Assembly (NCBI GenBank): GCA_022494885.1
Contig: JAGVSM010002855.1
Location: 62,001-126,000 of the forward strand
Direction: 5' to 3'
Source of the DNA: Micrasema longulum
Lineage: Eukaryota > Arthropoda > Insecta > Trichoptera > Brachycentridae
DNA length: 64,000 bases
The translations under genes and the position numbers were made by a program. Shown one piece after another: positions 33,987-47,200 of the stretch (position 1 is the first letter of the stretch; each line of letters starts with the position of its first letter). A model generated the notes under the pieces. The model did not search any database and was not told the DNA's origin. It saw nothing but the letters and a program-made list of their open reading frames with translations.

Positions 33987-36639
33987 TTTTATTCTTCTTT
34001 GCTAGTTATAAAATGATTAATAACATGAAAACAACGAATATTTTAAGTTCTCCATTCCTAAACTCCATCAATTTTACTCAAATTTACTTGACACAAAGAT
34101 TAGCTTGACGTATAAAGAATAAGAATGACATGACACGAATACCAACATACAGCATTGAATGTTGACAAATAATAAAAAAAGATCATTAATGCTGGATGCC
34201 AACCTGACGCCTACAACAAATCTTTTGGCCTCCCTCCTACACTTTATTGATGCCTTTTCTATCAAAACATGATAATATCGGCCAAAATTAGCCACAAATT
34301 TCCACAAAATAACACACAAAGAACAAAAGGAAAAGGGCATTCCTAAACAATATGTAGGTACACAAATATAAACATGATGCAAATAGGTATAAAAGAACAA
34401 CATAAAAGAATAGCTATCCCTTTTTTCGTTTACCAAAAACGGATAGTAATATCAGTTAAAAAACAAGCTTACAGATAAATACAGAAATGTATTCTCATTA
34501 AAAATGTTTTGAACTGAGATAAAAAAAATCTACTAATCCTCATATTATGCCATTGATGATGCAAAGGGCGCTGTATTGATACACCAATAAGTATATAGTG
34601 TACCTACCTTGATTATTTCATCGTTACATTTTACAAGCATAATATTAACGTTGTATACCGACGTGAAATAATTAGCGGCTCCTTGTACATTACGCGTCTT
34701 GCTCTTGTTATATAATCATGTCCTCGACCCTGTGCTCTGAGCAATGCCTAATTTGATAGTGTAAAATATTAATGTGGACAGCAAAATATTTTGTTATCCG
34801 CTAACAGAGAAGCCTAGAAAGAAATTAGTGCCCAAGATTCATTTTTTTCTAAATAAAAAAAAAATTGGGGTATTATTTCAAAAGTCTTCTTCTTATATTT
34901 TGATGATTTTTTTTTCACCTCGCTACTGAGGTGTTATTTTATTTTCTATATTTATTTATTAATGATTTCATGCACCTTTTGCATAATTATAATAAAACCA
35001 GTGAAAAAAAATGGTTCTTATCTCAACCTGCAATTCGCAAATGACAGAATCATGCACGTGGATTCTGGACAACTGAGAACCATTTCGATAAAGAAGTTTT
35101 GTTTTATTTATTTATTTACCTACCTACAAATATATTATCACGGAGGGAATAAATGGAAAATGAAAAAAAAACTAAGTTTATGGAGGAGTTTTGTTATTTG
35201 AGAAAGTTTTCATTCGGAATAGATTTCGCGACAATCGAGATATGAATTCGGACTTGACATTTCGAGACAATCGAAACATGAATTCGGAATGGATTCCGAG
35301 GCAATCGAGATATAAATTTGGAACTAACGTTTCGAGAGAATTCATTCGGAATGGTTTCTCGAGAGATTAATACGAAAAGTTTGAAGGTGCTTTTTGGGAA
35401 ATGCATTTGATGAGTTCTGTCTAACATGACATTTCAAAAACAATGGTAATTAATTTTAATGATTTTTCGGAAGTGTAAAATATATATCATTAGTGTTCAA
35501 TATAAAATTCAAGTATGTAATGTTAATAAATTGTTTGTCTGTCGTATTATCAGCGTTATGATTTTAATTTTATTTTGAAATTACTTTTCGAACCTGAACT
35601 TCCTCATTATTATTTTGAAGTACTTTCTTATTACACAATGTCATGTATATGTTGACCCCCCCCCCCAAAGCTTCAAATAAACGTCAGCATTTTTTAAAAA
35701 AAATTTTGGCCGTTTTCTGATATTTCAAGGTAAAAAAAATCGATTAATTCGATGTTTGAATTCGATTATTTGCATGTTTCGAATGCTTGTATTTCGATTA
35801 TTTAAATATTTCGATTATACCATCATTATCAATGAGACTAAATGGCACAAAATAAACTCCGACAAAGTTTGTTTTAGCTAAAGACCTTATATTTTGAAAA
35901 ACCAAGATCCCTATGTATTTATTGATTTCCACTTGTGCAATGGTCTATGGTCTGTAAGCTGCGCTGATCGTTGGCTAATCTCTGATTACTGCCATCTGCG
36001 CACGCGCAAATTGAGGTGAAATAATGTTTTAGTCGTGATCTGTGAATTTGTCTGTGTTTTTTCTGATTTGTTGGTTATGTCTTATCTTATATCGGTTTTT
36101 CGAATTTGATTATTTTTAAATTGGACTTGATATTTAATTCATATCGCTTCGATTTCGATAATAATACAATTGACCAAATCCTGTTTATATAATTTTCTGC
36201 TTCGTGATTTCATTACGGGAGTCAAGTGGAGTGTGGATATAGACTATAAACATAAATTAGTTCTGTCAAGAACGCCGAAAATCTGTTTTGAACATATATA
36301 TGTATAAATATTGTAGATCTGAAAATCACATTTATAATCACATACTAAAGATTAATCCATATTGTGAACGTACCATCTGCTAGGAATCTATCTAACTGTT
36401 ATAATGAAAAACCGATAAAAAAAACATTAAAATATTACTCAAATAGATCGGCTTTTCCGTCGTTTGAAGTACATTGTAAGTAATCAAAACAATTTGAATA
36501 TTGTTGCAACAAATGCTTTTTAGCACATCGTCTCTGCATATCGTATATGTATACAATTATTGTAATCACGCAAGTGAATCTGACATTCTAACGAAAACAT
36601 TTAATGACAAATAGAATACATCATTCAAAACTTGAAAAA
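33987..36639. other. Divergent intergenic region between DCAF12 and YTHDC2
   Basis: About 4.05 kb separates the two start codons. There is no gene here. A tandem TTCG-rich repeat is at 35.2-35.4 kb, and a C13 run starts near 35657. TTCGATTATTT motifs recur at 35740-35820 and 36105-36170. Confidence 0.45.
35200..35380. repeat. Degenerate tandem repeat, unit about 36-40 bp
   Basis: Four or five copies of a unit resembling GAATTCGGA...TTTCGAGACAATCGA. Units differ by substitutions and small indels. Confidence 0.6.
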
Positions 36640-37080
36640 GTAATACTTTTTTTAATCAATTTTATCTGTATCTATTGCCAAATTCACTACAACCAACTTC
36701 TTTCTTTTACGACTACTTAACTAACGCTTTTGAAGGCAATCTTCATCTTCAGGTTGATGTCCTTTACACCGACTTTTCTAAAGCTTTCGATAAAGTCAAT
36801 CGCACAATTCTTCTGGCTGAACTGCAAGCTAATTGGTATAAGATATATTTTATTAGCATTTTTCACATCTTACCTTAGTGAATGAAACAGTTTATTCAAA
36901 TTAACAATTTCTTGTCTTCTCCAATCACTGTTATTTCTGGAGTACCTCAAGGAGCCCACCTTGCTCCATTATTATTGCATATTTTTATAAATGATATCAA
37001 TGTTTTTCAAAATATAAAATTCTGGCTTTTTGCTGATGACTATCTGTCCTTAAGTATCCTTAAGCCTCTGCCACATTAAC
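36640..37080 (+). mobile_element. LINE reverse-transcriptase fragment 5' of YTHDC2
   Basis: Two adjoining frames show the palm motifs L-Y-T-D-F-S-K-A-F-D-K-V-N-R, S-G-V-P-Q-G-A-H-L-A-P-L-L and the catalytic F-A-D-D. This is the centre of a Jockey/CR1-type reverse transcriptase, broken by a stop and a frameshift near 36875. Confidence 0.85.
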
Positions 37081-37394
37081 ATACACAATATTTTACATAT
37101 TTTTTTTTTGTTGTTAAAATCCAATAATGCTGTTTTTAAGAATAAAATTGTTTAAACTAATAAATAAAGTATGTAAATTAAGTATTTAAACTGAAAAACA
37201 AAGTATATGAGTCCATGAAAATAACATTTTTATGTGTATAAATTGTATGTATTTATTTGATATGTAATATATTTTCTTTACTAACTTTGTATACTATGTG
37301 GAAATCTGTTATTAGTTCTGAGTTAAACACTATATCTGTTTGTTTACTAAAAATATGCATGTAGAACTGTTGATTTCCCAAATAAAATAAATAA

Positions 37395-37530
37395 ATAAAA
37401 TATCAACAATATTTTGAATTTGTCCAAACTTTTGTAGACAAGAACTGGATTCAACAAGAGAGGAAAAATATTTTTGAGAAGGGAACATTGAAGTCTAGGA
37501 ATTTCCAGTCCTTATGACCTGTCTTTGTTC
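37395..37530. repeat. Family R fragment
   Basis: It carries ATCAACAATATTTTGAATTT, GTAGACAAGAACTGGATTCA and AAGAGAGGAAAAATATTTTT, joined as in other family R copies, then AGTCTAGGAATTTCCAG. Confidence 0.65.
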
Positions 37531-37557
37531 TTTCTTTTTGTATTGATTTAAAAAAAA

Positions 37558-37670
37558 AAATACACCACAACAGGCCGGGAGGCCCAATTACAGTGGTGAA
37601 TTATAGTTCAGAATACCCAGCATTGAGAAAAACCACATTTTGAATTTTTGTGATGTGTTATTTTTTAATT
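37558..37670 (-). repeat. SINE-B fragment
   Basis: It carries CAACAGGCCGGGAGGCCCAA then TTACAGTGGTGAATTA; the tRNA-like head is missing. Confidence 0.55.
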
Positions 37671-37696
37671 ATGTTTATGTTATATTATAATATTAG

Positions 37697-37942
37697 TAAC
37701 ATATTACAACATAGATGAAGAACATTTAAGAGAGGGTAATATAGAAGTCTAGTCTAAACATCAACAGATGAAAAATTGAAGGAATATAGATGTTCAAATA
37801 TAGGCAGAATGGTGAATGTTACAGTGTGTAAAGTGGCCACTTAAACCAGCCATTGACAGGTCATAAGCCCTGTAGATGCTTAGACTTCTATATTACCTTC
37901 TCTTAAATGTTCTTCATCTCTGATGTAATATGTTAAAATAAA
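37697..37942 (-). repeat. Family R MITE copy just upstream of YTHDC2
   Basis: The ends are inverted (AACATATTACAACATAGATG at the left, complement of AACATATTACATCAGAGATG at the right) around the family body. The right end is 91 bp from the YTHDC2 start codon, so it probably sits in the 5' UTR or core promoter. Confidence 0.78.
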
Positions 37943-38032
37943 ATATCAATTTTAGAAACAGTTTTTACTTTAATTATACTTACAACAAGTTATGTTTATC
38001 AGCAGGGGTAACGCAAGCATTTCTCACTTAGA

Positions 38033-38249
38033 ATGGAAAAGAAGCAGCGAAAAGGGCGTGGAAAACGTGATAAAAACAATGGTATCGGAGAATGTGTCAG
38101 CATCACTATTGCTCTTCAATTTGACAACTTTATCAAAGATGATAACGAAACTGAGTTGAAGTTTCCTTCCTGTTTGTCGACCAAAGAGAGAGCTGCAATT
38201 CATAAAAAGGCCCTAAAAGTGGGACTTAAATCCAAATCTCGAGGCGCTG
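38033..38249 (+). CDS. YTHDC2: YTHDC2 exon 1
   Basis: 72 codons plus one base. Lysine/arginine-rich N-terminus and the first part of the R3H domain. Donor GCTG|GTAAAT. Confidence 0.95.
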
Positions 38250-41200
38250 GTAAATAATTAATTTACATTAATATTTTGCAAAATTGCTGTATCTTAACCG
38301 ATGCCAACGATTTAGAAATACTGTTCTTTTATCAAGGCATTATAAGCTAAATGATATATCCTAATTTATGAAAAATATACAAATGTATTTGTGACCAATA
38401 AAATAATATTAATATCTGACGTTGAGATTTTCGATTTCAACAATTTTTCCAAATATTTAATTTTATATTATAGTTGTATTCCAAAACTGGATACCAATCA
38501 ATTGTGACTAGTTATTTAACAAAATAAATTATTCTTTAAACATTTTTAATTTGCTCAAAATATTACATTTGTTGGCACCTTCATGTGTAACTATATACAC
38601 AAATTATGTTTGCAGGTAGTCAAAGATTGCTTAGTAAGCTAGACATACCTTCACTTAATCCTCTTATTGTCAATGGTACCAATATTCAGTACAGGAAATC
38701 CGTAAAAATCTAGGAGTACTAATGGATGAACATCTCTGCTGGCGAGCTCATACTAATGAATTAAGCCGCAAAATATTTTTCAGTCTACACTCACTAAGAA
38801 GGTTGCAAAATTCTTACCCATTAATACTAAATGCACCCTTGTACAAGCATTACTACTACCCATTCTAGATTACGATGATGTTTCCATGACTGATTTAAGC
38901 TGTGAGCAACTCGATAAACTTGAGCGACTTCAGAATACATGCATAAGGTCCATTTTTGGTCTTAGGAAATATGACCACATTTCTGATTATCGTAGGCAAC
39001 TGAAATGGCTCAAAATTAGACAGCGGAGAGACTATCACTCCCTCTCACTTCATGTACTTCATAGTCCTAACGCTCCTATATACCTGTGTGAACAATTTCA
39101 ACGCTTATCAGTTCATGGTTTACCTCTTCATTCTCATTCTCAAGGCACTCTCTTAATACCCATACACAATTCCTCTTTCTTCTCTAACTCATATAATGTC
39201 CATGCGGCTCGACTGTGGAATCATCTCCCATCCACCATCAAAGATGTTACTACATTATCTCTGTTTAAATCACGTCTGAAGAAACATCTCCTTTCTCTTC
39301 CTTAATCTCTCCTCCTTTCCATTTTCCTCTCTCCTCGTTTTTCCCTTTTTCCCATTGAGTAATAGTTTTGATTTAAGGTAATTTATAAACAAATACGTTT
39401 ATTTCTATTTTTATTTATCTTTAAATTTTCAATCTTTTTTTTCTATTGAATATGTTTTGTAACTTGAATTATAAAAATAAAACTTTTATTTTATTGGTTG
39501 GTTGGAAGAAATTGCCATTTGGCAATAAGCCCGCCAATGTACAAATAACATTATGTACAAAAAGTTAAATAAATAAAAAAAAAAATAAATATATGGTTAA
39601 TTAGTGTGCATCGAAATGAAATTTAGATCCTACAAACATTTTCTAGCCAATATCAGAAGACCGGGTCAGCCTTTTAGATGCCTACACCTCTCTCACATAT
39701 CCTCTTCTCAAATGACGTCTTCATCTCAGTGAGATGTTTATTTATAGTACATGTTAAATTTGTGTAATTTTTTTCTGATTTAATTAAATAGAAAAAAACA
39801 AATGATTAATATGTTTACTAGAAAGGCTGGCAATTAGTAGCTAACATGCCCTTATTTTATTCATCCATGTATACATACATAATAGGTAATATTGTACAAT
39901 GTTAATAATTTTATTTACAGGTGCCAACAGGTATATCACTGTTTACAAAAGATCTGGTTCAACCTTAGTCCAAAAAGATGCCAAGCTGGTTTTGGATACA
40001 AACATGCAGCAATCTATCGCGGAACTGTTGAGTATGTATCCCATCACGAGCAGAGAGAAGGAAGAGTTGTCTAGCTGTTGTGAGAGAGAGAGGGCCCAAC
40101 TAAATCACAAGTCTACCGGCTTCCTTAGTGGCGTAGTTCCCCAGATTCCTCACACTCAGAGTAATCCCGAAGTTGCAGCGTTTAAACAGGGACTACCAGT
40201 TTTCAATCAGAGAGAACAAATTATGAACACAATTACTTTGAATCAGGTGGAGGAGATATTTTATTATTATTGTTATTGAATTATAGGCATAAATTGTGTC
40301 CGTGCAGATGAAGAATATAGTTCTGGCGTAAAATAAAACTAGAACCCTGGACAGGTGTTTTTGACTCGATGGCTGCTCAGGTAAAATTCCTTAATAAGGA
40401 AATCTAGTGGAGATAAATCCGCATCATTGTGTAGTGGTCCTGGGTTTGATTCCTGAGGGGTGTATGTGATAGGAGAGGATGTAGAATGGACTTTGTCCGT
40501 AAATAAATAAATAAATAAATATATTGATTTCAACGGTTGTTTAAACTGCAAACCTTCATTGTTCCTGGACTGGCACCTGAAGCGTATACTGATCACCTTA
40601 CCTTCGCGTAACAGATGATCGAAATATGCTGCATTTGGTTTACAAATGCAGTGCCCTATGCACCACTGGGTGCGGAAAGGGGAATGATGATGGATTATAG
40701 GCGAGCAGTCCATAAATATATTACGATGATACTCGATAAAAAAAATATTTAATATAAATTTTATATTTGAAGCACTAACCTTGTGGTTATTCATTATAAT
40801 AAAATAAATAACACAACTTTGTTTTTAACCACAATTTTTTTTATTATTTATTTAATTTTTCCACTAACCAGTTTCAAAGCAAACCAGTTTCTTCGTTAAG
40901 GTTAAACCTTCGGTGGAAAAAAATATATTAAAAAAATTATTGGTTAAAAACAAAGTTGTTTTATTTATTTTAATATAAATTCTTTTATATTCAAAAGGAT
41001 AAAAGTTGACCATAACACTGATTGTGTTAGGTGTTTTCAGGCAGTTATCATTGTGGGTGAGACGGGGTCTGGTAAGACTACTCAAATTCCTCAACTGATA
41101 TTAGAACAGTGTCAAAAGGAGAATAAACCATGTCGCATTGTGTGCACACAGCCACGAAGGATATCAGCGGTTTCAGTTGCTGAGCGGGTAATTTCAATTT

Positions 41201-44200
41201 TATTAAACAATATAAAAACATTTGCTAAAACAATGTGATGAGAACCTCGCACATAAGATCACTCCCAGATAATTGAAAAAGATCGAATTCCAAAGTGATA
41301 TTTTTCATCAAAAAATTTAGAAGGAGCTTTGCCTACACCAATAATACAAGTGCATAAAAACTCAAATTGTACAACAAACAAATTAATGGAAGACACGTAA
41401 ATAATATTAAATCTTTATACAATTCTAAACAGTCGCTAAAGCAGCAGTGACTAATTGCAGGAAACACTGAATTTGTGAAATAAAACAGAATTTTTATAGT
41501 AGATTTGTTTCAGTGAAAAGAGATTATTTTTCATTAAATGCTTATGCATGGCAGTAATGTTTGCTTTAAATATGATTTTAGGTAGCGTACGAAAGAAATG
41601 AGCAAGTTGGTCAATCAATCGGTTATCAAATCAGGCTGGAATCCCGCGTTAGTCTCAAAACTGTCCTAACGTACTGCACCAATGGTGTCCTGCTGAGAAC
41701 TCTCATGGGGGGAGGGTCTGCCCTGGCGGCCATTACACATGTTATTGTTGATGAAGTACACGAAAGGGATAAACTAGCAGATTTTCTTCTCATTTCATTG
41801 AAAGATGCCCTCACCAAGTTCCGTGATCTTAGAGTTGTGCTAATGTCCGCTACAATAGACCCAACTATATTTTCAAGGTATGACTTTATCGCTAAAACTA
41901 CTAATTATTCTCAATTATACTGTAGTTTCTTCAATAAGAACAAAGATTTGCATATCGTCGCATATCATAGTTGCGGTATACCCGGTACCCTCTGGAATTC
42001 GCAGATATTTTCCACACTCAGGCCTGGAAAAGTTAATTTTGTTTAATCCATTGTTTACCTGTTAAAAAATGACTTCATAACCAAGTTACTGTTTTCCATT
42101 CTCTATTAGTTAGATTTAACACAAATAGTCAGATATATAATTACACTTACATGTTTATAAATTTGTATAAACCACTTTGACTGGTTTCGAGGTTACTACC
42201 TCATCATCAGGAATTAAACTAACTTATAATTACAATTTAGTTTAGACAATTTTAGTTTAGACAATTTAGAATGATTAGAAATAAGTAAAGCCATTAATCA
42301 AAAACTTCAAATAGTAAATAATCAATTCAATTTAACTTTGTGTCCTCTTTTAAAAGTATTCCCCTTATGATTCATTTTATCTTCTTTCTCTTTCTTTCAT
42401 TTTTCTGTCTCTTTCAAACAATATTTTATTATATAAATAGCAACACGTGTAATTATAAGTTAGTTTGATTCCTGATGATGAGGTAGTAACCTCAAAACCG
42501 GTCGAACTGTAACTCAAAATTAAAGTGGTTTATACAAATTTATAAACATATAAGTATAAAATATCATACCACAAAGGGAAAACATGTTTTTGATAACAAC
42601 AATAGATATATAATTAATAAGGGGGCGGGAGGAGCTAATAGAGGCGGAAGTTTATATAATGATGAGGGATTTTTAAATATAATATTATTCATTAAGATTT
42701 TTTAAACTGTTTTAAACTAAAAAGCTGTGAATTTAGGATTGATGGCGTTCCACAAAGTTGCACGCTTTCTCAGTCGTCTTTTGAAACTTCAACAGTCTAC
42801 TATAAATCCACTTTCTTAGCATCCAGCTGGCTGTTGGGCACACCGATGTGAGTTGCAATATTTCAGGCGAATCAATTTAACTCGAGTGGTCTAAGAACAA
42901 ACTGTTTTATTAACTATATATTTAATCATGTTATTCCACAAAGTTAATTCCGATTTACGATTAATCAATTAACAATCCAAATAGTCAGCATCATGTAACA
43001 AATTTCCCGGTGTTCCTACAGATACTTCAATAACTGTCCAATTATAACAATACCAGGCCGAATTTTCGATGTTGAGAGGTTTTTTTTGGGAGATGTACTT
43101 GAGATGACAAATTATGTATCAAAAGATATGGAGAAAATTAAAAGTATTTTGAGAGACGAACCAAAAACCAAAGAAATTTCCAATCCTCCACCCCTACCCC
43201 GTAAGCTTATCAAGTTATAAATTAATTATTTTATGCATAACTAATATTTTTTGCTAATTTTGTATTTTGTATTATAAGGAATGGAGAATTTATTGATTCA
43301 GCCAGCTGAGCCAATAGATCCCGACTTGCAGGCTGATTTTGATGAATTTTTAAACTGTTGTTTAGTCGAAGGAAACCCGGTAAGTATCATACTTGACTTT
43401 TTATTTACTAAATAATATTGACAATGTTAAATTTATCAAATTAAGAAAAATAGTTATTACATAAAACCTACATTCATCATCATTTTTCCAATTCCATACT
43501 TCGCTCCCATACATTAGAGTTGGCACTAGAACTCCATTGTGAACTGCTAGTTTAGCCTCCTGCGATGAACATTTGTTTGCCAAAGTAGATTTCAGTGCAC
43601 CGTTCACCCTGTTCCCGGCACTCACCCTCCGTTCAATATCTTTCTCGGTCTTTCCATCCCTAGTAAACATACTTCCTAGATACACAAATTCTTCTACCTG
43701 ATTCAGAATATCTCCGTTCACACTGATTTCACATTTAGTTATATTTTCATCCCTTTCAAAAACCACCACTTTCGATTTATATTCATAAGCAAATCACTTT
43801 TCTTGCATACATTGTAGACTTTTGTTACCAAGAATTGCAGGTCTTCTTTGCTGCTAGCAAGAAGCACGGCATTATCCGCATACAGAAGACAGTTAACAGT
43901 TTATGCATTATGTATGAATTATATTCTATTTTCCGTTAATATGATATTAAATTTCAGGACTCGTTTGGTCAGATATTGTATATGTACATAACAGAAGGAG
44001 TTCCTCTAGATTGCCAACATTCCGAGACGGGAATGACTGGCTTGATGGCTGCAGCACACCACGGTGTTAAGGATACTCTGGGCCAGATAATATCCATGGG
44101 TAACATTGTTTTCTATTGCGAATATTATATATTTTGAGATGTATTAAAATAGAGTTAACATTTCGATCATTCCTATTTATTTTTCACATAGTTACTTTTA

Positions 44201-47200
44201 GAAATTCTTTAATTGATTTTTTATATCACATTTTCAGGAGCTAATCCATTGGTAACCGACAAGGAAGGAAAAAAAGCTGTTGATTATGCTAAACTTGCAA
44301 ATCGAGAAGAATGTGTTCACTTTCTCGAGAATATGACTCTGGAAGAAGTCAAACCTGATTCTGGTACACCAGATAATAATATCTCAGGAGAGAAGTATAT
44401 TGTGGATCTCTATTACCAGTCTATCTCCGATGATGCCGTCGATCACAATCTTGTCTTGGCAACTATTAAATATATTCATATGACACAGCCACCCGGGGGT
44501 ATTCTTGTGTTCCTCCCGGGATATGACAACATTATAACTCTTAGAGATGCTATCCTATCTTGCGAAGACATGGATCAAAGCAAATATAAAATCTTCACTC
44601 TACACAGTAATATGCAAACCAATGACCAGAAAAGGGTTTTTTTCCAATTGTCCGACATGCGAAAAATTATTCTCTCCACAAACATTGCAGAAACTTCTAT
44701 CACTATTGATGATGTTGTCTACGTTATAGATTCGGGGAAGGTCAAAGAGATGTATTATGAGTCTGCTACTGGAGTATGTTCCTTGCAATCTGTGTGGATT
44801 TCAAAGGCTTGTGCGCAGCAAAGGGCCGGCAGAGCTGGAAGAACGCAGCCCGGAAAGGTATACATTATGTGCTCCAATCGTAGATACGATAGTCTCATGG
44901 AGAATTCTACACCCGAGATGCTACGGGTTCCTCTCCACGAGCTCTGCTTGCATTCCAAGTTGCTGGCTCCTAGTAACACTCCCATAGCCGACTTCCTGAG
45001 CAAAGCCTTGGAACCTCCAGCCTTCTCCACTATACGTAATTCAGTAAGTCTTCTAAAAACTATCGGAGCCCTCACTGCGATGGAAGACTTAACCGAAATA
45101 GGTCAACATCTCTTGGACCTTACTATCGAACCTAAATTAGGTAAAATGCTCTTGTACGCATGTGTCCTGAAATGCTTAGATCCGATACTAACTATAGCTT
45201 GCAGTTTAACAGTTAAAGAACCATTCCAGCTTAGTGTTAACCCCGTTAATAGGAAGTTAGGAAGCGAATCGAGAAGAAACTTCGCTGCGGATTCCTTCTC
45301 AGATCATATGGCACTTTTACGAGCTTTTCAAGCCTGGCAAGTTGCTAGAACTAATCATTCGGATAGGTCTTTTTGTACTAAAAACTTGATAAGTGGAGCT
45401 TCGATGGAAATGATAGCAAGTATGAGATCTCAACTACTAGCGCAATTGAGAGCGATCGGCCTCGTGAAAGCCAGAGGTCCCGGAGATATAAAAGATTCTA
45501 ATACAAACTCGGAAAAGTGGCACGTTATTAAAGCTGTCCTTGTGAGTGGTCTCTACCCTTCTATCGCCAGAGTGGATAGAGATGATTTAACATTGAGAAC
45601 GAGTAAAGAAGTGAAGCTGGCTTTCCACCCTAGCTCAACATTACATTCACCTGGGGGTAAAGCAGGACTTTTCAAGTCTCTGAAATCTATACCTACAGAT
45701 TGGCTTATATTTGAAGAAATTTCAAGAGTCGGAAGGTTTTGTTTCTTACGCTGTAATACGGCAATCACAGCGATGACTGTCGCATTGTTCGGGGGACCTT
45801 TAAGGCTCAGTCCGAGTGCTCTGAAGTCGAACTTGGCGGGACTCTCCGACGATTCAGACAGTGAAGAAGAAAATAATTGTTCTAATGATATGAGTTTTAT
45901 AGCATTGGATGACTGGGTGGTTTTCACTGCTGATTCTAATGACGCTTTAAGCATTTATCTCTTGAGACAGAAGTTTGCAGCTTTGATGATACGAAGAATG
46001 CTACATCCGGCTAAGTTAACTGGTCAAATGGAAGATAAAATCATATCCACTATTGTCAATGTCCTGGGTATGGAAGAACGGAATGTCGGTTTGAACCAAC
46101 CGCCCGGCATCGGTCAAAGACCTAAACCTTTGCTTATGGATTATCAATGGCCCGAGTCATCTAGACCGAGAAATAATGATCATGACTCGGGGTCTAATAA
46201 TTATGACTGGAGAATGTATCAGCAACCGAATCAATTCAATTACTACCCCCAGCAGTCTAATCACGGGTCCAACAATCCACCTAAACAAAACAAGTTTCAG
46301 CAAAACTACTCCACATATCCTTCCCATTCCAATGTAAAAGAGGCACCAAACAATGTTCTGCTCGCTAATATAGAAAAATACTCAAACCAAACTGATTCCA
46401 CAACAAGATACTTTATCATTAAAGCGACTAACCCAAAAGCTATAGAAACTGCGCAGAATACAGGAAAGTGGAATTTTGTGATGAGTACTGAAAGGAAATT
46501 GGTGAAAGCTTGCCTCGTAAGTCATTTTTCCCAATTACTTTATTTTGTAGTCAAATTATATTGCAATTTAAGTGAATGAGGAAGTTCGGTACTACGGAAA
46601 ATTAACCATGAAAAATGCATAAAAATGGTTTTAATAGAAACGAACTGCTTTGGTATGTCACAGATTTATGTGACCACGTTTTCGCAATAGCCAATAAATT
46701 GTAGCATTATGCTGTTGTGGCAACCATGATTGCAACCAGCAACAGACTTCCGGTTTCCGGGATAGCCGTATTTTTTGACATTTAGTGTGTTTGGGATACA
46801 CATTATAATAATTGTACGGAGTTAACTTTTAAACGTCAGAAACAAAAACTACTATTTGTCTTGATGTAATAACTTATATTTACATTTAAGTTATTAATTT
46901 AAAAATACTTGGTACACGATATTGTAGAATGCTTGCAAGTCAGCAGTTCGTAAAATAAAGTGGTCACATGTCAGCCTCGTGGTGTAAGGGGCAGCGCGTT
47001 TGCCTACCATTTAAGAGGTCTCGGGTTCGATTTCCGACATGAGCCACTTTTAGGAAGTGGAATAACGAAAGCCGATTTCCATTGGGTTGGAAAGTAACCA
47101 GGTGTGAGGGAAAAATTAATAATATGAGTAATAATAGATAAAGTAAAAGGCAAAGTCATATGAATTATCGACAAACTCAATTCATCGCTGCCGGGATTTA

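Larger units (their letters stand above)
42140..42560. repeat. Inverted repeat with a hammerhead-like motif in each arm (YTHDC2 intron 4)
   Basis: The left arm (about 42147-42235) and right arm (about 42449-42554) are inverted copies, with about 210 bp between. Each holds CTGATGATGAGGTAGTAACC followed by TC, AAA and CCGGTC or CCAGTC, pointing outward. Confidence 0.8.

Noticed and set aside
36640..39310. Single LINE interrupted by YTHDC2 exon 1
   Set aside because: The RT part (36.6-37.1 kb) and the C-terminal part (38.6-39.3 kb) are in order, but a conserved host exon lies between, so they are more simply two separate insertions.
45553..45954. 133-codon minus frame
   Set aside because: Shadow of YTHDC2 exon 8.
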